Below, in pieces: positions 24,201 through 33,593 of a stretch of DNA of 64,000 nucleotides. Made by a program: the position numbers and the translations under genes. The notes under the pieces are model-generated. The model did not search any database and was not told where the DNA came from. It saw only the letters and a list, made by a program, of their open reading frames with translations. The stretch comes from Tetranychus cinnabarinus (lineage: Eukaryota; Arthropoda; Arachnida; Trombidiformes; Tetranychidae), in NCBI GenBank assembly GCA_022266195.1, contig WHVY01000003.1, forward strand, positions 11,284,001-11,348,000, read 5' to 3'. How positions within the stretch are numbered: position 1 is the stretch's first letter; each line of letters starts with the position of its first letter.

Positions 24201-25444
24201 ATTCAAGGCATTAGATAATGAATAAGATGGCGAAGATAATGAAACACAATAACAAACGAAAAGTTGAAAAAAAACACTTTTTCGACTTTACCAGCACTGA
24301 TTAACATCGACACAATTCCGAGACATTTCATCCAAACGCCGAGAATTATTAGGATTAACATTCAAAACATCAATCGACAACTCGAGACCCATTGAACGGC
24401 TGATCTGGTCTCACTAACCGTTGCCATTATTTTATATTTGAAGCAAGAAACATAAAATTCTGCTGAAATTTTGCAAATTTAATTATCATTACATGGTTTG
24501 AATTTCAAATTTTGCTCAAAATCCTTGTTTTGAGATTCAGTGTAAAATTGAATTTTTATTTTCTTAAATATTCATGTAAACATCTCATGAACAGTAATCA
24601 AATTAGAGCATATTATAAAATTGTACCAATTATTTCAATCACTTAACTAGACACATAACAATGAAAATAATTAAATTAATGAGAAATGCTTCAATATTTG
24701 TTGGAATCATTTCACCTTTTTTGATTCTTTCAGTCTTTTGACAACCTTCGTTGTTTCTTTGAACTGATGTTTTATCAAAATATATTAGAAAAACTTGAAA
24801 ACTTACCTGTCAATGCTCATAACGGTCAAGATGAAAACAGAAGAGAAGACAGTTAAGTGGGCGATAAAATTGTTGATTGAACAGTAGACACTACCGAAAG
24901 GCCAATGGCTATTCAACATCCAAGTAAAGTTGAAGGCTGTATTAAAAAGAGCCATAAGTAGATCGGCCAGAGCCAAATTAAGGAGAAACAGATTGGTAAT
25001 GGTTCTCATTCGGATATGGGCTAAGATTATCCATATGACTAGAGCATTACCAATAACAGTCACTGTGATGATACCGGTAAACAAGAGGATCCAAATGACT
25101 CGAGCCCAAGGAACCAGAATGTACGGTGCTGAGCCAATCCTCAGCTTTAAACACTCAACCAGTAACCGTGAGGTTGACAGGTTAATGGATGAATTGGTGG
25201 CTCCTGGTTGAGATTGATTGGGATACAGATAGGAGTCACTGTTGGTCCAACCTGGTCCAAGTGAAGGTACCACTGGTATCCGCGTTGATGTATCACTATA
25301 AGATTGGCTATCAATTAAACCATTGGTAAGGTCACTTGCACTTGTAACACATTCTGTAACATTTGACCAGAAAAGAGGATCCGATTGGTTATAAAAGTCA
25401 ACCAGATTGTAAATTCGTGAACCTGAACTTGATTCCTTCATCAT
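2992..25444 (-). CDS. TkR: Tachykinin/natalisin-type neuropeptide receptor (class A GPCR), 5 exons
   Basis: Exons on the minus strand are 25444-24807, 6745-6530, 6051-5901, 5464-5268 and 3247-2992. All have GT-AG junctions and the phases join to 485 codons plus TGA. The N-terminus (about 105 residues) is extracellular with N-glycosylation sites at N19, N28, N76, N84 and N88. Seven helices follow: GN at 132-133, Asp161 in TM2, Cys188 pairing with the extracellular loop 2 Cys in RTVC, IDRY at 211-214, CWLPYH at 350-355 in TM6, and NPVIY at 391-395 in TM7. The WPDG loop and the RFRRYFQ tail with a CFC palmitoylation candidate match arthropod tachykinin (TkR99D) and natalisin (TkR86C) receptors. 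The tail looks somewhat closer to TkR86C, but I cannot separate the two by eye. Known role: peptide-activated, G-protein-coupled signalling at the neuronal plasma membrane. Intron 1 (18,061 nt) contains three protease genes in the opposite direction, and intron 4 contains two repeat copies. Confidence 0.95.
3571..3997 (+). repeat. Foldback-family partial copy (left-arm orientation)
   Basis: It shares a long series of blocks with the left arm of the 42719-43937 element, for example 'aacttcgatcgccttttgtt', 'ccaatcagaaaat', 'agttctcttgattttggcc' and 'gaaaactttgaacct'. It lies in intron 4 of the receptor gene, with a second copy in the same orientation 200 bp further on. Many small indels mark it as old. 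Confidence 0.75.
4195..4678 (+). repeat. Foldback-family partial copy 2 (left-arm orientation)
   Basis: This copy aligns to nearly the whole left arm of the 42719-43937 element, from the 'aaaaatcgagtt' block through 'aaaactgagtc', 'ttcgatcg' and 'cggttaaac' to the 'atcacctacaatcaccgtt' end. It is in direct orientation to the copy at 3571-3997, within the same receptor intron. Confidence 0.75.
5268..5464 (-). CDS. TkR: Receptor exon 4: TM6 and TM7
   Basis: A TTTACAG acceptor leads into IVRMLIAVV. The exon covers CWLPYH (TM6) and YLAIYWLAMSNSIYNPVIYY (TM7) and stops inside an Arg codon at a GTTAGT donor. Confidence 0.94.
5901..6051 (-). CDS. TkR: Receptor exon 3: TM5 and intracellular loop 3
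   Basis: This 151-nt exon (CTTACAG acceptor, GTAATC donor) has no in-frame ATG start of its own. It encodes YNILFLVITYF (TM5), then SVLWGSQNIGEITERLKSAI and the basic KAKRK stretch, which is the expected G-protein coupling loop of tachykinin receptors. Confidence 0.93.
6530..6745 (-). CDS. TkR: Receptor exon 2: rest of IDRY, TM4, extracellular loop 2
   Basis: A TTTTACAG acceptor precedes the base that completes the Arg codon. The exon reads YIAIVRPL, TM4 and the RTVC..WPDG loop, and ends in FDY plus two bases before a GTAAGT donor at 6529-6524. Confidence 0.94.
6746..13077. other. Receptor intron 1, left part: no gene seen
   Basis: AT-rich sequence with stop codons dense in all frames. The only sizeable ORF (11914-12261, +) starts with TTG, matches nothing I know and has no convincing splice sites. 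I see no RNA gene or transposon protein. Confidence 0.6.
13079..13157 (+). pseudogene. tRNA-Ser-like relic
   Basis: TGGCCGAGTGGTTAAGGC is a perfect tRNA A-box/D-arm of the Ser/Leu type. It is followed by 'aatggatgagaaatgcaatt', which resembles a Ser(AGA) anticodon arm with broken pairing, and then a 6-bp hairpin (GTCCAC/GTGGAC) where the long variable arm would sit. The T-arm/B-box (GGTTCGANTCC) is missing and the acceptor stem does not close. It is therefore a decayed tRNA or tRNA-derived sequence (SINE head), not a working gene. Confidence 0.4.
13361..13415 (+). promoter_or_regulatory. Conserved 5' block upstream of protease A
   Basis: The sequence from AGACTCAGATCATT through 'cttatatttttg' to 'tgaaag' is shared by all three protease genes, here 84 bases before the chosen ATG. 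ACTCAG could be an initiator-type start site; this is inference from position and conservation. Confidence 0.4.
13445..14400 (+). CDS. S1A serine protease A (secreted, chymotrypsin fold), nested in receptor intron
   Basis: Exons are 13445-13710 and 13758-14400, with a 47-nt GTAAGT...TTTAG intron that splits a codon; the product is 302 residues. I chose the ATG at 13445 because paralogues B and C start at the same MMI; an in-frame ATG at 13424 would add seven residues. A signal peptide covers about residues 1-18. Zymogen cleavage is likely after Lys36 (K|IAHG). The catalytic triad is His85 (AAHC), Asp134 (HDIAV) and Ser223 (GDSGGP). The residue six before the serine, which sets S1 specificity, is Gly217 rather than Asp, so the enzyme is probably not trypsin-like. 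The CGG..AAHC disulphide is kept. It probably acts outside the cell, for example in digestion, but the exact substrate is unknown. Confidence 0.93.
13711..13757 (+). other. 47-nt intron of protease A
   Basis: It runs from GTAAGT to CCTTTAG at the same position, directly after the AAHC motif, as the 212-nt and 216-nt introns of B and C. It is near the lower size limit for metazoan introns. Confidence 0.85.
14494..14499 (+). terminator. Poly(A) signal of protease A
   Basis: AATAAA 93 bases after the TGA stop, in a T-rich 3' region. Confidence 0.6.
15400..15454 (+). promoter_or_regulatory. Conserved 5' block upstream of protease B
   Basis: Same block as before proteases A and C (AGACTCAGATCATT...GAAAG), 65 bases before the ATG. 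A TATAAAT at 15335-15341 lies further upstream and is also kept in copy C. Confidence 0.4.
15465..16519 (+). CDS. S1A serine protease B (secreted, chymotrypsin fold)
   Basis: Exons are 15465-15715 and 15928-16519; the 212-nt intron (GTAAGT...TTTTTAG) splits an Arg codon. The product is 280 residues with a signal peptide at about 1-19 and a likely activation cut after Arg31 (R|VAFG). The catalytic triad is His80, Asp132 and Ser222, the last in CSGDSGGP. The S1 position is Val216 instead of the Asp of trypsins, so a hydrophobic, elastase- or chymotrypsin-like preference is plausible (inference). Protein and flanks closely match protease C, while A is more distant. The gene sits in intron 1 of the receptor gene, on the other strand. 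Confidence 0.93.
16653..16658 (+). terminator. Poly(A) signal of protease B
   Basis: AATAAA 134 bases after the stop, inside the duplicated unit; it is also kept in copy C (20242-20247). Confidence 0.6.
16707..18195. other. Spacer between the duplicated units: no gene seen
   Basis: AT-rich single-copy sequence with short, stop-rich frames. No protease remnant or RNA gene was recognised. Confidence 0.6.
18196..18323. repeat. 128-bp direct repeat, left copy, flanking duplication copy 2
   Basis: It starts 'gatatttaaatttttccgat' and ends 'ccattaatggttat', and it matches 20296-20424 with only a few substitutions and one inserted T in the right copy. The two copies bracket the block that carries protease C. 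Confidence 0.93.
18324..18394. mobile_element. Possible DNA-transposon terminus at duplication junction
   Basis: These 71 bases, starting 'aatacacggtgctcaaatgg' and including a 'ttaaactttaaagttcgat' stretch, lie exactly between the left direct repeat and the start of duplication copy 2 and occur nowhere else in the window. The TA-flanked CACGGTGCTCAAA start resembles a Tc1/mariner-type terminal repeat. I see no second end and no transposase. Confidence 0.25.
18985..19039 (+). promoter_or_regulatory. Conserved 5' block upstream of protease C
   Basis: Same AGACTC...GAAAG block as before A and B, 65 bases before the ATG; TATAAAT at 18921-18927. The gene may therefore still be transcribed even though its frame is broken. 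Confidence 0.35.
19050..20109 (+). pseudogene. S1A serine protease C, frameshifted copy
   Basis: Exon 1 is 19050-19300 and the exon 2 region is 19517-20109, with a 216-nt GTAAGT...CTTTAG intron. Exon 1 keeps the signal peptide, the R|VAFG activation site and AAHC. In exon 2, 'acacctgcttattc' replaces the 'acaccgtttattc' of protease B, one base more at about 19566-19570. The frame then shifts and meets TAA at 19602-19604, before the catalytic Asp. After the shift the coding sequence is intact to the TAA at 20107-20109, with HDIAV, CSGDSGGP and Val at the S1 site, so the break is recent or a sequencing error. If real, translation gives only a short inactive product. Confidence 0.85.
20242..20247 (+). 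terminator. Poly(A) signal of protease C
   Basis: AATAAA at the position equivalent to that of protease B, within the duplicated block. Confidence 0.5.
20296..20424. repeat. 129-bp direct repeat, right copy
   Basis: Partner of 18196-18323, beginning immediately after duplication copy 2 with no filler. Confidence 0.93.
20425..24806. other. Receptor intron 1, right part: no gene seen
   Basis: AT-rich intron sequence. The ORFs at 22247-22745 overlap one another on both strands in low-complexity sequence and look random. I recognise no transposon or RNA gene. Confidence 0.6.
24807..25444 (-). CDS. TkR: Receptor exon 1: N-terminus, TM1-TM3
   Basis: The exon starts at the first of two consecutive ATGs and ends inside the Arg codon of IDRY at a GTAAGT donor (24801-24806). 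It carries all five N-glycosylation sites, TM1, TM2 and TM3. Confidence 0.95.
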
Positions 25445-26398
25445 TGGAGTATCTTTTCAACTTTACATTCATACAAGCAAACAAGAAAGGTTTATGATTG
25501 ACTTAATATAAATATAATCAAATCATTGGCAATGATTCTCTGATTAACTAATCAAGCTTCATTGGATTGAATTTGGTTACTGCATTAACTGTCTTTTGCT
25601 ATTAAATCATTACATTAAATCATTGGAGTGATAATTTGGGTCAAATTTTTATACTCAAATACATTGAACTATGTATTAAGAGTTTAACAACTCTTTATGT
25701 TTAAGGCCAAAAGTATGATAACAAGTGAGAAACTGTTTTCATCAAAGAGTAACTTTCATCTGAACTAGTTACCTGAACTGTTCAACTTGTGAAACTCTTG
25801 ATTCTATCTTTTCATGTTTTCCCTCCTTCTCTGTCATCCATTACAGCCTTTTCATGTTAGTTCAGTATCCTTAGGTTTGTTGATATTACATAAATATACA
25901 TTTTATAAATTGTTGGCATTTTTCCGTCACTTTACTTGTTTTATTTTTGTTTCATTTTATATCGTTAACAAAACAGTTTGTAGCTGATACTTGCAGGTGA
26001 ATATTACTTGAAATTATGCTCTTTTCACTTCCATACAAAACACTTGCATTAGTAAAATAAATAAAAGCAAAGTAACCCTTTACCAGATACCTTGGGACTT
26101 CTTTGTTTGCTGGAATATTGTTGGACTTATTTGATTTTCCACTTAATTGTGGAAAAGCTAGCAAATCCATCATTCATTTCAGAGTGTTCATTGTCTTTAA
26201 TGATGTTTTCATTTGCAACTTCAACATACATTCACAATGACTTTTATTGTTGTGGCTATGAATAATATGCTTTTGAGTTGTCTATTTTAGTTGAATTACT
26301 GATTAGGAATTCTCAAAGGCTCCAATGCTGAATATAGATTGTTTAATTGTAACTTGTTCAAAGATTTAAATGAGATTTCAACATTTCAAATTGAGCGG
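25445..26398. other. Receptor 5' flank
   Basis: This should hold the receptor 5'UTR and promoter (reading leftwards). A TATA-like stretch lies at 25504-25512 on the minus strand. No coding exon was recognised; an ORF at 25952-26173 (-) has no known features. Confidence 0.5.
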
Positions 26399-26866
26399 TG
26401 GTATTTTAGTGAGAGAGAGTTTGAGTGTCTCCTCGGTTACCACTCGGAAACGGATTTAACTTCTGTGTAACTTCCCTTGTGGAAGAGAGGAAATAAACAA
26501 AAAATGTTTGTTTTGCTATTGACTATAAATAGCTGGTGCTTTTAATTCTGGTTTCACTTGTGGCCTCTTCGCAGAGTCTAGTTCATGTCTCTTAATTGTA
26601 ACCCTTTATGATTAGTTGCTGTTGATGTACACCTTCATGTAAGTTTTCCCTCTACTGCCTTTCTATTGTTAGATTTTGTTTTTTGATTGTTCGCTTATTT
26701 AACTTAGTTGGATATTTAACTAGATTACATATCCAACGTGTTAGTCTGTTTTCTATTATTTGTCTCCTTGAAACACCCCTTGAGTAATTATTGTATTCTC
26801 GTGGATACCTGAAGGAGACAAGATTAAATTGTCTTTATAGGAAGCAAATGGGTCATAATCGTACCA
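26399..26866 (+). mobile_element. LTR-retrotransposon-like terminal repeat (relic)
   Basis: The block begins TGGTA and ends TACCA (5-bp inverted ends of TG...CA type). It contains AATAAA at 26492, TATAAATA at 26524 and a T-rich 3' half, and it is less AT-rich than its surroundings. Just past its end, TAGCGCCGAAACTC (26871-26884) resembles a retroelement primer-binding site. A short open stretch beginning ATGGATGGTACACAG follows near 26950, then decays. No second LTR and no reverse transcriptase are visible. It could instead be the ordinary promoter and 5'UTR of SUGCT. Confidence 0.33.
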
Positions 26867-27213
26867 CATTTAGCGCCGAAACTCTGACACATTTTATCAT
26901 TTTGAATCTAACTAATGTTACTTTTATCTACTTGCAGGCATCAACTAGCGATGGATGGTACACAGGAGACCATTTGCTCTGGCAAGCAAATTTTGGGACT
27001 CTGTTGGCCCAGCTGAAGATTTCTCGTAGTGTGTTAATTTAACTGATTAACTCACTTGGTTGATTATCTACTCGGCATTTTAGATATCACTAGATGTCGC
27101 ACAAAATGGTTTCCATGTGGATGGCTGGATCTTTTAAGATATAAATACTTGATTGAGAATATAGTTTTATTTAGTTCTTTTATTGACTGTTCAACTATAT
27201 TATCTAACTAACC
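26867..27213 (+). other. SUGCT upstream leader region
   Basis: It contains the primer-site-like motif, a possible acceptor (CTTGCAG at 26932-26938) and a short open frame to 27042. It may be a non-coding first-exon region of SUGCT or retroelement leader; the sequence alone does not decide. Confidence 0.3.
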
Positions 27214-28936
27214 ATGATTTGTCCCAAAAGACAAGTTTTGAATTTTTTTCATGGTGTTAAAAGTAGTCGTCTGGTATCTTCCAGTCCTGATTCCACAACG
27301 AAAATACAAGGATGCCTTAGTGATATAACAATCCTTGATTTAACCCGAATATTGGCTGGGCCTTTTTGCACCATGCTTTTATCAGATTTGGGTGCCAAAG
27401 TTATTAAAGTTGAAAAGCCCGGTAAAGGTGATGAAACTCGGAGCTGGGGTCCACCTTACGCTAATGGTGACGCCGCTTATTACTTGTCAATCAATCGTAA
27501 TAAAAAGGTAAACAGAGTTTTATATGTAGGCCTGTGATAAACTTGATTAATATTAAAGAAAGACTTATTTTCGCAATTTTCCTCTGAAATTCTGTTATTA
27601 AGATCACTCTAATGACCTTGTTGAATACCATGAGGTTGAGACTCTTATCAAGGGTTTCCCCTATTTGTGAATGCCTAGCTGTTGAGATAAAGCTAAGCAG
27701 ATAACTGAACAGATCACCTAATCTTTATTTTATTCAACCTTTAGAGTATTGCCGTTGATTTCAAAAAGTCTGAAGGATTGAAGATACTAGAAAAATTAGT
27801 GGCGCAAAGTGATGTTTTCATTGAAAATTATATACCCGGTAAATTATCAGAAATGGGTCTCGGTTATGATGATCTAAATAAGATCAATCCTGGAATCATT
27901 TATTGTTCCATCAGTGGTTTTGGACCTACAGGTTAGTTGAAAATTTACCAATATGTAAGCCAGAACTAGCTGCAGCTAGTTCAATTTCAACAGTAATTTA
28001 AGACCACTTTAATTCATCTTAGGACCTTACGCCAGACGAGCTGGTTTCGATGTGATTGCTGCGTCTATGGGGGGTCTTCTTGCCATAACTGGACCAGAAG
28101 GAGGTGCTCCTTGTAAGGTTGGAGTTGCATCAACTGATTTAAGCACTGGTCTGTATGCCCACGGAGCTATCCTCGCTGCTCTACATCAAAGAACCCATAC
28201 AGGCTTGGGAATGAAAATTGATTGTAATTTACTATCAACTCAAGTTTCATTGTTAGCCAATTTAGGAGTAGGTTATCTTAACGCAGGTCTAGTTCCACAA
28301 CGTCGCGGAACAGCTCACGAAAATGTTGTCCCGTATCAGGCATTTAAATGCGCCGATGGAAGATATATAACAATTTGTGCTGGCTCTGATAAAATGTTCC
28401 ATTCCATTTGTAAAGTCGTTTTTCCCTCAGATGAGGCAGAAAAGGTTATCAATGATCCGAAATACGTTGATAACGCTTCTCGAAATGTGAATAGAAAAGA
28501 GCTTGTCGACCTGATAGAAAAGGCTTTGGCCCGTAAACCAATGCAAGAATGGTTAAAAGATTTTGAAGGAACTGGCATCTCCTACGGACCTGTTAATGAT
28601 GTTGATCTAGTATTTGAAGATCCACAAGTTATACATAATCAATCGGTTATCGATGTTGACCATAACAAAGGAGGTAATTGTCAATTTCGTTTTGACCCTA
28701 ATTCTTTGCTTGAGTTTTCAATAACGTTTACAATTTATCTTTCAGGTAAAATAAAACTCCTTGGTCCTGCTGTTAAATATCAACCTCTAGCTCCAAATTT
28801 GACACCTTTTCGGGAAAAAATGACTTCTCCTCCAGATGTTGGTGAACACACAATTCAAGTTCTGGAAGAATTAGGCTACGATCAAAAATCAATTGAACAG
28901 TTAAAGGAAAAGAAAATAATACAATGCTCGAAGTAG
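27214..28936 (+). CDS. SUGCT: Succinyl-CoA:glutarate CoA-transferase (CoA-transferase family III), 4 exons
   Basis: Exons are 27214-27507, 27745-27931, 28023-28673 and 28746-28936. The junctions keep phase and give 440 residues, about the length of human SUGCT. Known role: it moves CoA from succinyl-CoA to glutarate in mitochondria, part of lysine/tryptophan breakdown. The first ~25 residues are basic and hydroxylated without acids, fitting a mitochondrial presequence. The N-terminal domain has ILDLTRILAGPFCTMLLSDLGA and VIKVEKPGKGDETR. The catalytic aspartate is probably Asp199 in ASTDLSTG, followed by IDCNLLSTQ, VPYQAF and GPVNDV. The ATG sits in AACCATG. The last intron (72 nt) is a multiple of three with no stop, so its retention would only insert 24 residues. 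UVRAG converges from the right. Confidence 0.95.
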
Positions 28937-28945
28937 TCCGTATAT

Positions 28946-28951
28946 AATAAA
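28946..28951 (+). terminator. Poly(A) signal of SUGCT
   Basis: AATAAA nine bases after the TAG stop, implying a very short 3'UTR. Confidence 0.5.
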
Positions 28952-29467
28952 TACTGATTGTTTATATATTCTATATTTTTATCAAAGTCAAGAATAGCAA
29001 TTATATGCTGACTACACTCTCAAATGGTCTTTACCGATGTTAGAGTATAACTTGATAATAAACTTCTAATTGGGCTAATTTTAAATAGTAATTGAACGAA
29101 TCATTTTTTATCTGGAATATCTTTTTAAAATGCCTGATTTCCAATCCCAAGATCTTGAATCTTAAGACCCTGAATCATGTTTTACTAGGCAATCAGAAAA
29201 TTAATTGATGAGATAAACTTTATTAACTTTTGGTCAATTAAACTTGCAATTTAAACACAATTCAACGAAATGAGAATGTTGAAGTGTATCGATTGGAAAA
29301 TAACATGAAACTTAAAAGACAAGAATAGGAGCAATAAGTTATAAAAAACTGAGTATGATTGAAATTGATAAACAGGGTTAATCCATCTATAATATATATA
29401 TATAACTTTTAACTTGTATTTACAAACATTTGATTAGACACAAAACAAATAAAAATTGACTAACTAA
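28952..29467. other. Convergent SUGCT/UVRAG intergenic region
   Basis: AT-rich spacer with a short (TA)n run near 29391-29403. TTTATT at 29219-29224 reads AATAAA on the minus strand and is a candidate 3' end for UVRAG. Confidence 0.5.
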
Positions 29468-30505
29468 CTAATTATTCGTTAGCTTACACCTTTCTTCAAT
29501 TAGATTATATAAGTTTGGTAATGTAGCTCTAGGATCGCTTGTTTTAAGAGACAGGTAATGCCTTAATTGGGCGATATTTTTGTTGATCAGATAAACAGCG
29601 TAATTGAAAGCAATCTTTTTATCCTTGGAATTTGTATCGCAATAAAGAGGAAAAACTCGTCCAGATTTGTCTAGTGAAGGATCAATATGATCAATTATAC
29701 AGGAATTGGAACCATAAGGAATCAATGAATATCGTAGAGGAATATCCAAAAATTTTGACATCATGACGAGAAAATGGCAAACATAACCCAAAGCCACTGA
29801 CAGGTGAAAATTATTTTTACCCTTAAAATCCTCAGAATCAGGAAGATGAACATTACATATGGAATATTTACCTGTAATGAAAAAAACAAAAAAAAATCCG
29901 GTTAAAACTGTTTGTCTTATAACACGACTTTATCTCAATCTCATTATATAACAAAATATAATATAGAAATTGGCCTCAATACAATGGTGGGAAGTCAGCT
30001 TTGGTCACAACACAAAAACACGTTTGCTAAAGATGGACTTACCTTGACTATTTTGAATAGGATATATTTGACAAAGCTGCATGATTAGACTATTTCTACG
30101 TAAGATGAGATGGAAATTGTTAGTTTGAAGATTTATTTTCTCTTCGTTGAGATTATTTCGTTTGCTCTCTAAACACTTATAATCGATTCTCATCTGTTCT
30201 CTTTGAACATCCATGTCAATTGACGTTTCTTGAATAAGCCGGTCATTTTGCGAAGATCTATCATCTTGAGCTTGTAGGCTTGCTTTCACCAAGCTGTGCT
30301 CTTTATTTAAACACCTTATTCTGGCTTCAATCTCTTGAATATGATTACGTAATTGTCGTTCAGAATCAATCTCCTTCAACAGATTTTCCAATTTGACTTG
30401 AGTATCACCAATCAGTTTTTCTGTTCGCCGGATAACTTTATCGGTGACACAGATTCTTTCCAATACTTTTAAACAATAAGAAACTCGTTGTTCTTGATTA
30501 GACAT
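29468..30505 (-). CDS. UVRAG: UVRAG-like subunit of the Vps34/Beclin complex, short form
   Basis: Exons are 30505-30043 and 29871-29468, with a 171-nt GTAAGT...TTACAG intron splitting a Gly codon; the product is 288 residues. Residues about 15-145 are charged and heptad-like (coiled coil). IYPI, NVHLPDSEDF (161-170) and ALGYV (181-185) follow, then FLDIPLRY, FPLYC, YLINKNIAQLR and TLPNLYNL, all hallmarks of UVRAG rather than ATG14. Known role: UVRAG pairs with Beclin 1 through its coiled coil in the class III PI3-kinase complex II on endosomes. Human and fly proteins are near 700 residues with an N-terminal C2 domain; here that domain and the long C-terminal tail are not visible. The ATG at 30505 is the first in frame; an upstream GTG at 30523 is not a plausible start. 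Upstream exons may be missed. Confidence 0.85.
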
Positions 30506-32981
30506 TGTAACGATGAGATGCACAATAGTCAGAAAATAAGAAATATAATAAATAACATTGAGACAATATAAACTTAGATTACAGTATTAAGTCAATTGCA
30601 ACCAAATGAATCAAAAATGTGGTTTCCAATGGGTGGTGGTTAATAGAGCAGCTTTTGTGGCGCCATCCTCAAACATTTACATCACTCGAGTTATTGATAA
30701 GGTAGGAGGAATTAATAGCGATTCTTAAGCCATAAAAAATCCAATTAAACTAAAATAGATTAAAGTCAATCTCATTGATTAAACAAACTGATAAATTAAA
30801 ACCATTAAAAGCAAACAAATGGTTGCATTTACCAAAGGATTATCTTTTGACGTTTGACAAGGCGTTTACCGGGAACACAAAGCTGCCATCTAAAATTTCA
30901 CCAATAAACTATTCTTACTGAATTAAATTTGGATCTATTTTCAAGTTAATAACAAATCTAATTAAGTTTTACCAATGAAATTAAATGTTACAAGACGACT
31001 TGATTTCAGACCAAACCTGGTCTCATTCAAATAGCTAATTAAAAAGCTAAATCAAACACGCATTTCGATCACAGACTGTTATTAAACATCGCATTAAAAG
31101 CAACAAAAAGATATCTTTTATTCAATATTTAATAGTTGATAAACAGATCGAAGTAAGCTTAGCTTTAAGGTTTTAGCTTGACAGTCGTCTTGATTACAGT
31201 CAGACATTAAAAACCAGACGATCAAATGTTATTGTGTTGATTAATTTAATCATTAATAGCACAAGTCTACCAATCGATTTCATGATTTAATCTACAGTCG
31301 ATTATTAACCGAATCCGATTCTGGTCAAATAACCGATACTTATAAAGATAAGTTGATAATCTCATTAATATATCATCATTAGCTCTCATTGTATTAAAGT
31401 CTAATGTTCAGTTCAACGTTATTCAAGATTTAGCTACAATTAAGCTTGAAATAACTCAATTTATAATTGAATTTTCCTCGCTTCTTGTGAAAATATCTGA
31501 TATCTGGTAATATCTGATCCTGGTTTTGAGATTTAATATCTGTTTGGATGAAATGAGTCTTAAAACATGTCTTTTGTTGGTAGCTTTAAAAGCCAGTTTA
31601 ACCTCAACAGTAACAACAATAACGACAACTCTTACAGTTATATTAGAATCTTCGAGTTTATTTAAAATGGTGAAATAATATAATTTTTAACCAAGTAAAT
31701 GTGTCAAATTATGTAATGAAAATGGTGACAAATGGTTTGTTAGAGAGAGGGAAAATGGTTAGTTAAAGATTGATACCAATAAATAAAGTGTGATGAACAA
31801 ATAAACGATATTTTGTTTTCTCTCATCTCTCTATTTATTTTTCAATTTGCTTCGAACAAGTAAATATTGTCAATGATAAAGGAAGACCAATTCTGATTCA
31901 AGATAAAATAAGTTATCTAACATTATCTCCATGCTGTCTCTCATCTATTAATATTTTTTACTGTTTTCCTCATCGCCAACATCGATAAGTTTTCATTTAA
32001 TCAATGGTTCAACCAGATTGTCATCATCATCATCACAATAACGCCAGAATCACTTTCTAATTCTATTTCTTGGTTCTTCAATTTTTTCGTCTTCTTCTTC
32101 CCTTTCATCATCCCAGTCATCTCTACTGTTACAACAACCATCAACACACAATAGATTACAATTTAAACTGTAACCTGCACCGAAACAGTTCTATCATGTG
32201 CTTTGTGCATTACCAACTCTTCATATTTGTTTCCGTTATTCTGTCACCATCACAACCTTCAAATCAATCAACTATCTAGTGATTTTTATCAACTTTAACC
32301 AATGACAACAAGATAAATTATTGTTACACTGGAATAGAATTGGAAAAAAACGTCACACTGATTGCGACCTTATACTTTTCATGCCAATCCATTGTTAGTC
32401 TTTATCATTTCATTTAAATCCATCAGCAAAATTCGTCCTATTCAAACCCATTTTTTCCATCAACCACTCATTCTACTTCTAGTTCATTCTTCTGGCCTTT
32501 CATTCAATCTCTTTCACTCTACGTTGTTTCCAGTATTTTAATTATTCCATGTTGTTTCCAACTCATCACATGTAACCCAAAAATTGAGTCATTTCACTAT
32601 CTAATTCAAGTGCCATTGATTTTTTCCTATCCTAGTGTCTTTCACTTTGAACTCTTCATCATACACTAACTCAAAAGTAAAACCCAATCTAGTGTGATTC
32701 AAAAAGTCAACCTTCACCATCATCTAAACCCGAACCATCACTAATAATCCTGTTTGTTAAAATACCACCGAGAAAATGGATATACATTTCAAACCTTGTA
32801 TTTAATCCTTCTATTATTCCTAACCAGTTTTTTCGACCAATCCAGATCAAAGTCAAGCCTTAAACTTGATGACCAACATAACAATTGGAAATATCCTCTC
32901 TTTACCCAATCATCCCAATTTAAAGTACAGCTCAGTTTCACCCCTGGAACCCTCTAATTTCAGTCAAAGGTTATTGTTGAG
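30506..32981. other. UVRAG-MGAT4 divergent intergenic region
   Basis: Contains the promoters of both genes. I found no C2-domain exon for UVRAG on the minus strand. T/C-rich and CAT-repeat tracts lie at about 31960-32700. The ORF at 32754-32957 (+) starts at TTG and lies in what is likely MGAT4 5'UTR. Confidence 0.5.
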
Positions 32982-33593
32982 ATGAAACTTCGTGGTGGTC
33001 ATCGACTTAAATTCATCTATTTCAGCGTATTACTTGCCTTGATACCAGCTTTAACCATATTGGTCCTTTTCTCGGGGGACATATCAATTGATCGATCAAT
33101 CTCTGGACCCTCCAAAGAAGCCATATTAACCCAACAATTGATCGAACTGAGAGAAAAGTTAAACCATGTAGAAATGCTTAACCAACAGCGTAAAATTGAA
33201 GTCAACTATTTAAGGGAAACAATAAGATCCGTGTCCAACAACGACACCCGATCGTATGAAACATTAAACCATCGAGATCAAAATAATTATGGAAGTCCAA
33301 CCGGACTGGATATTCCCTACCAAAGTCATTCAGTTTCCTCGGATCAAATTGAACTTCCCACCCTAGTCCATTTTTTGCCCCATCTTCTCAAAAACCCGGA
33401 CCCATTGACACCAGCTTTCCGTCGAGCCTCTGCCCGTTATCCCAATGGACGAACCGGTGTTAACCTAGTTCTTGGTATACCAACAGTCAAGCGTCCTGTT
33501 CAATCATATTTAGTTCAAACTCTTCGTAACATCATTGATAACATTAACCCATCCGAAAGGGAAGAAGCTTTAATAGTTGTTTTCATTGCTGAG
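32982..33593 (+). CDS. MGAT4: MGAT4 exon 1: membrane anchor, stem, start of catalytic domain
   Basis: This exon encodes 204 residues and ends on a complete Glu codon at a GTAAGT donor. The N-terminus MKLRGGHRLKF is followed by the hydrophobic anchor. Confidence 0.94.

Noticed and set aside
32754..32957. Signal-peptide-like ORF just before MGAT4
   Set aside because: Begins at TTG, not ATG, and ends 24 bases before the MGAT4 start. Most likely 5'UTR.
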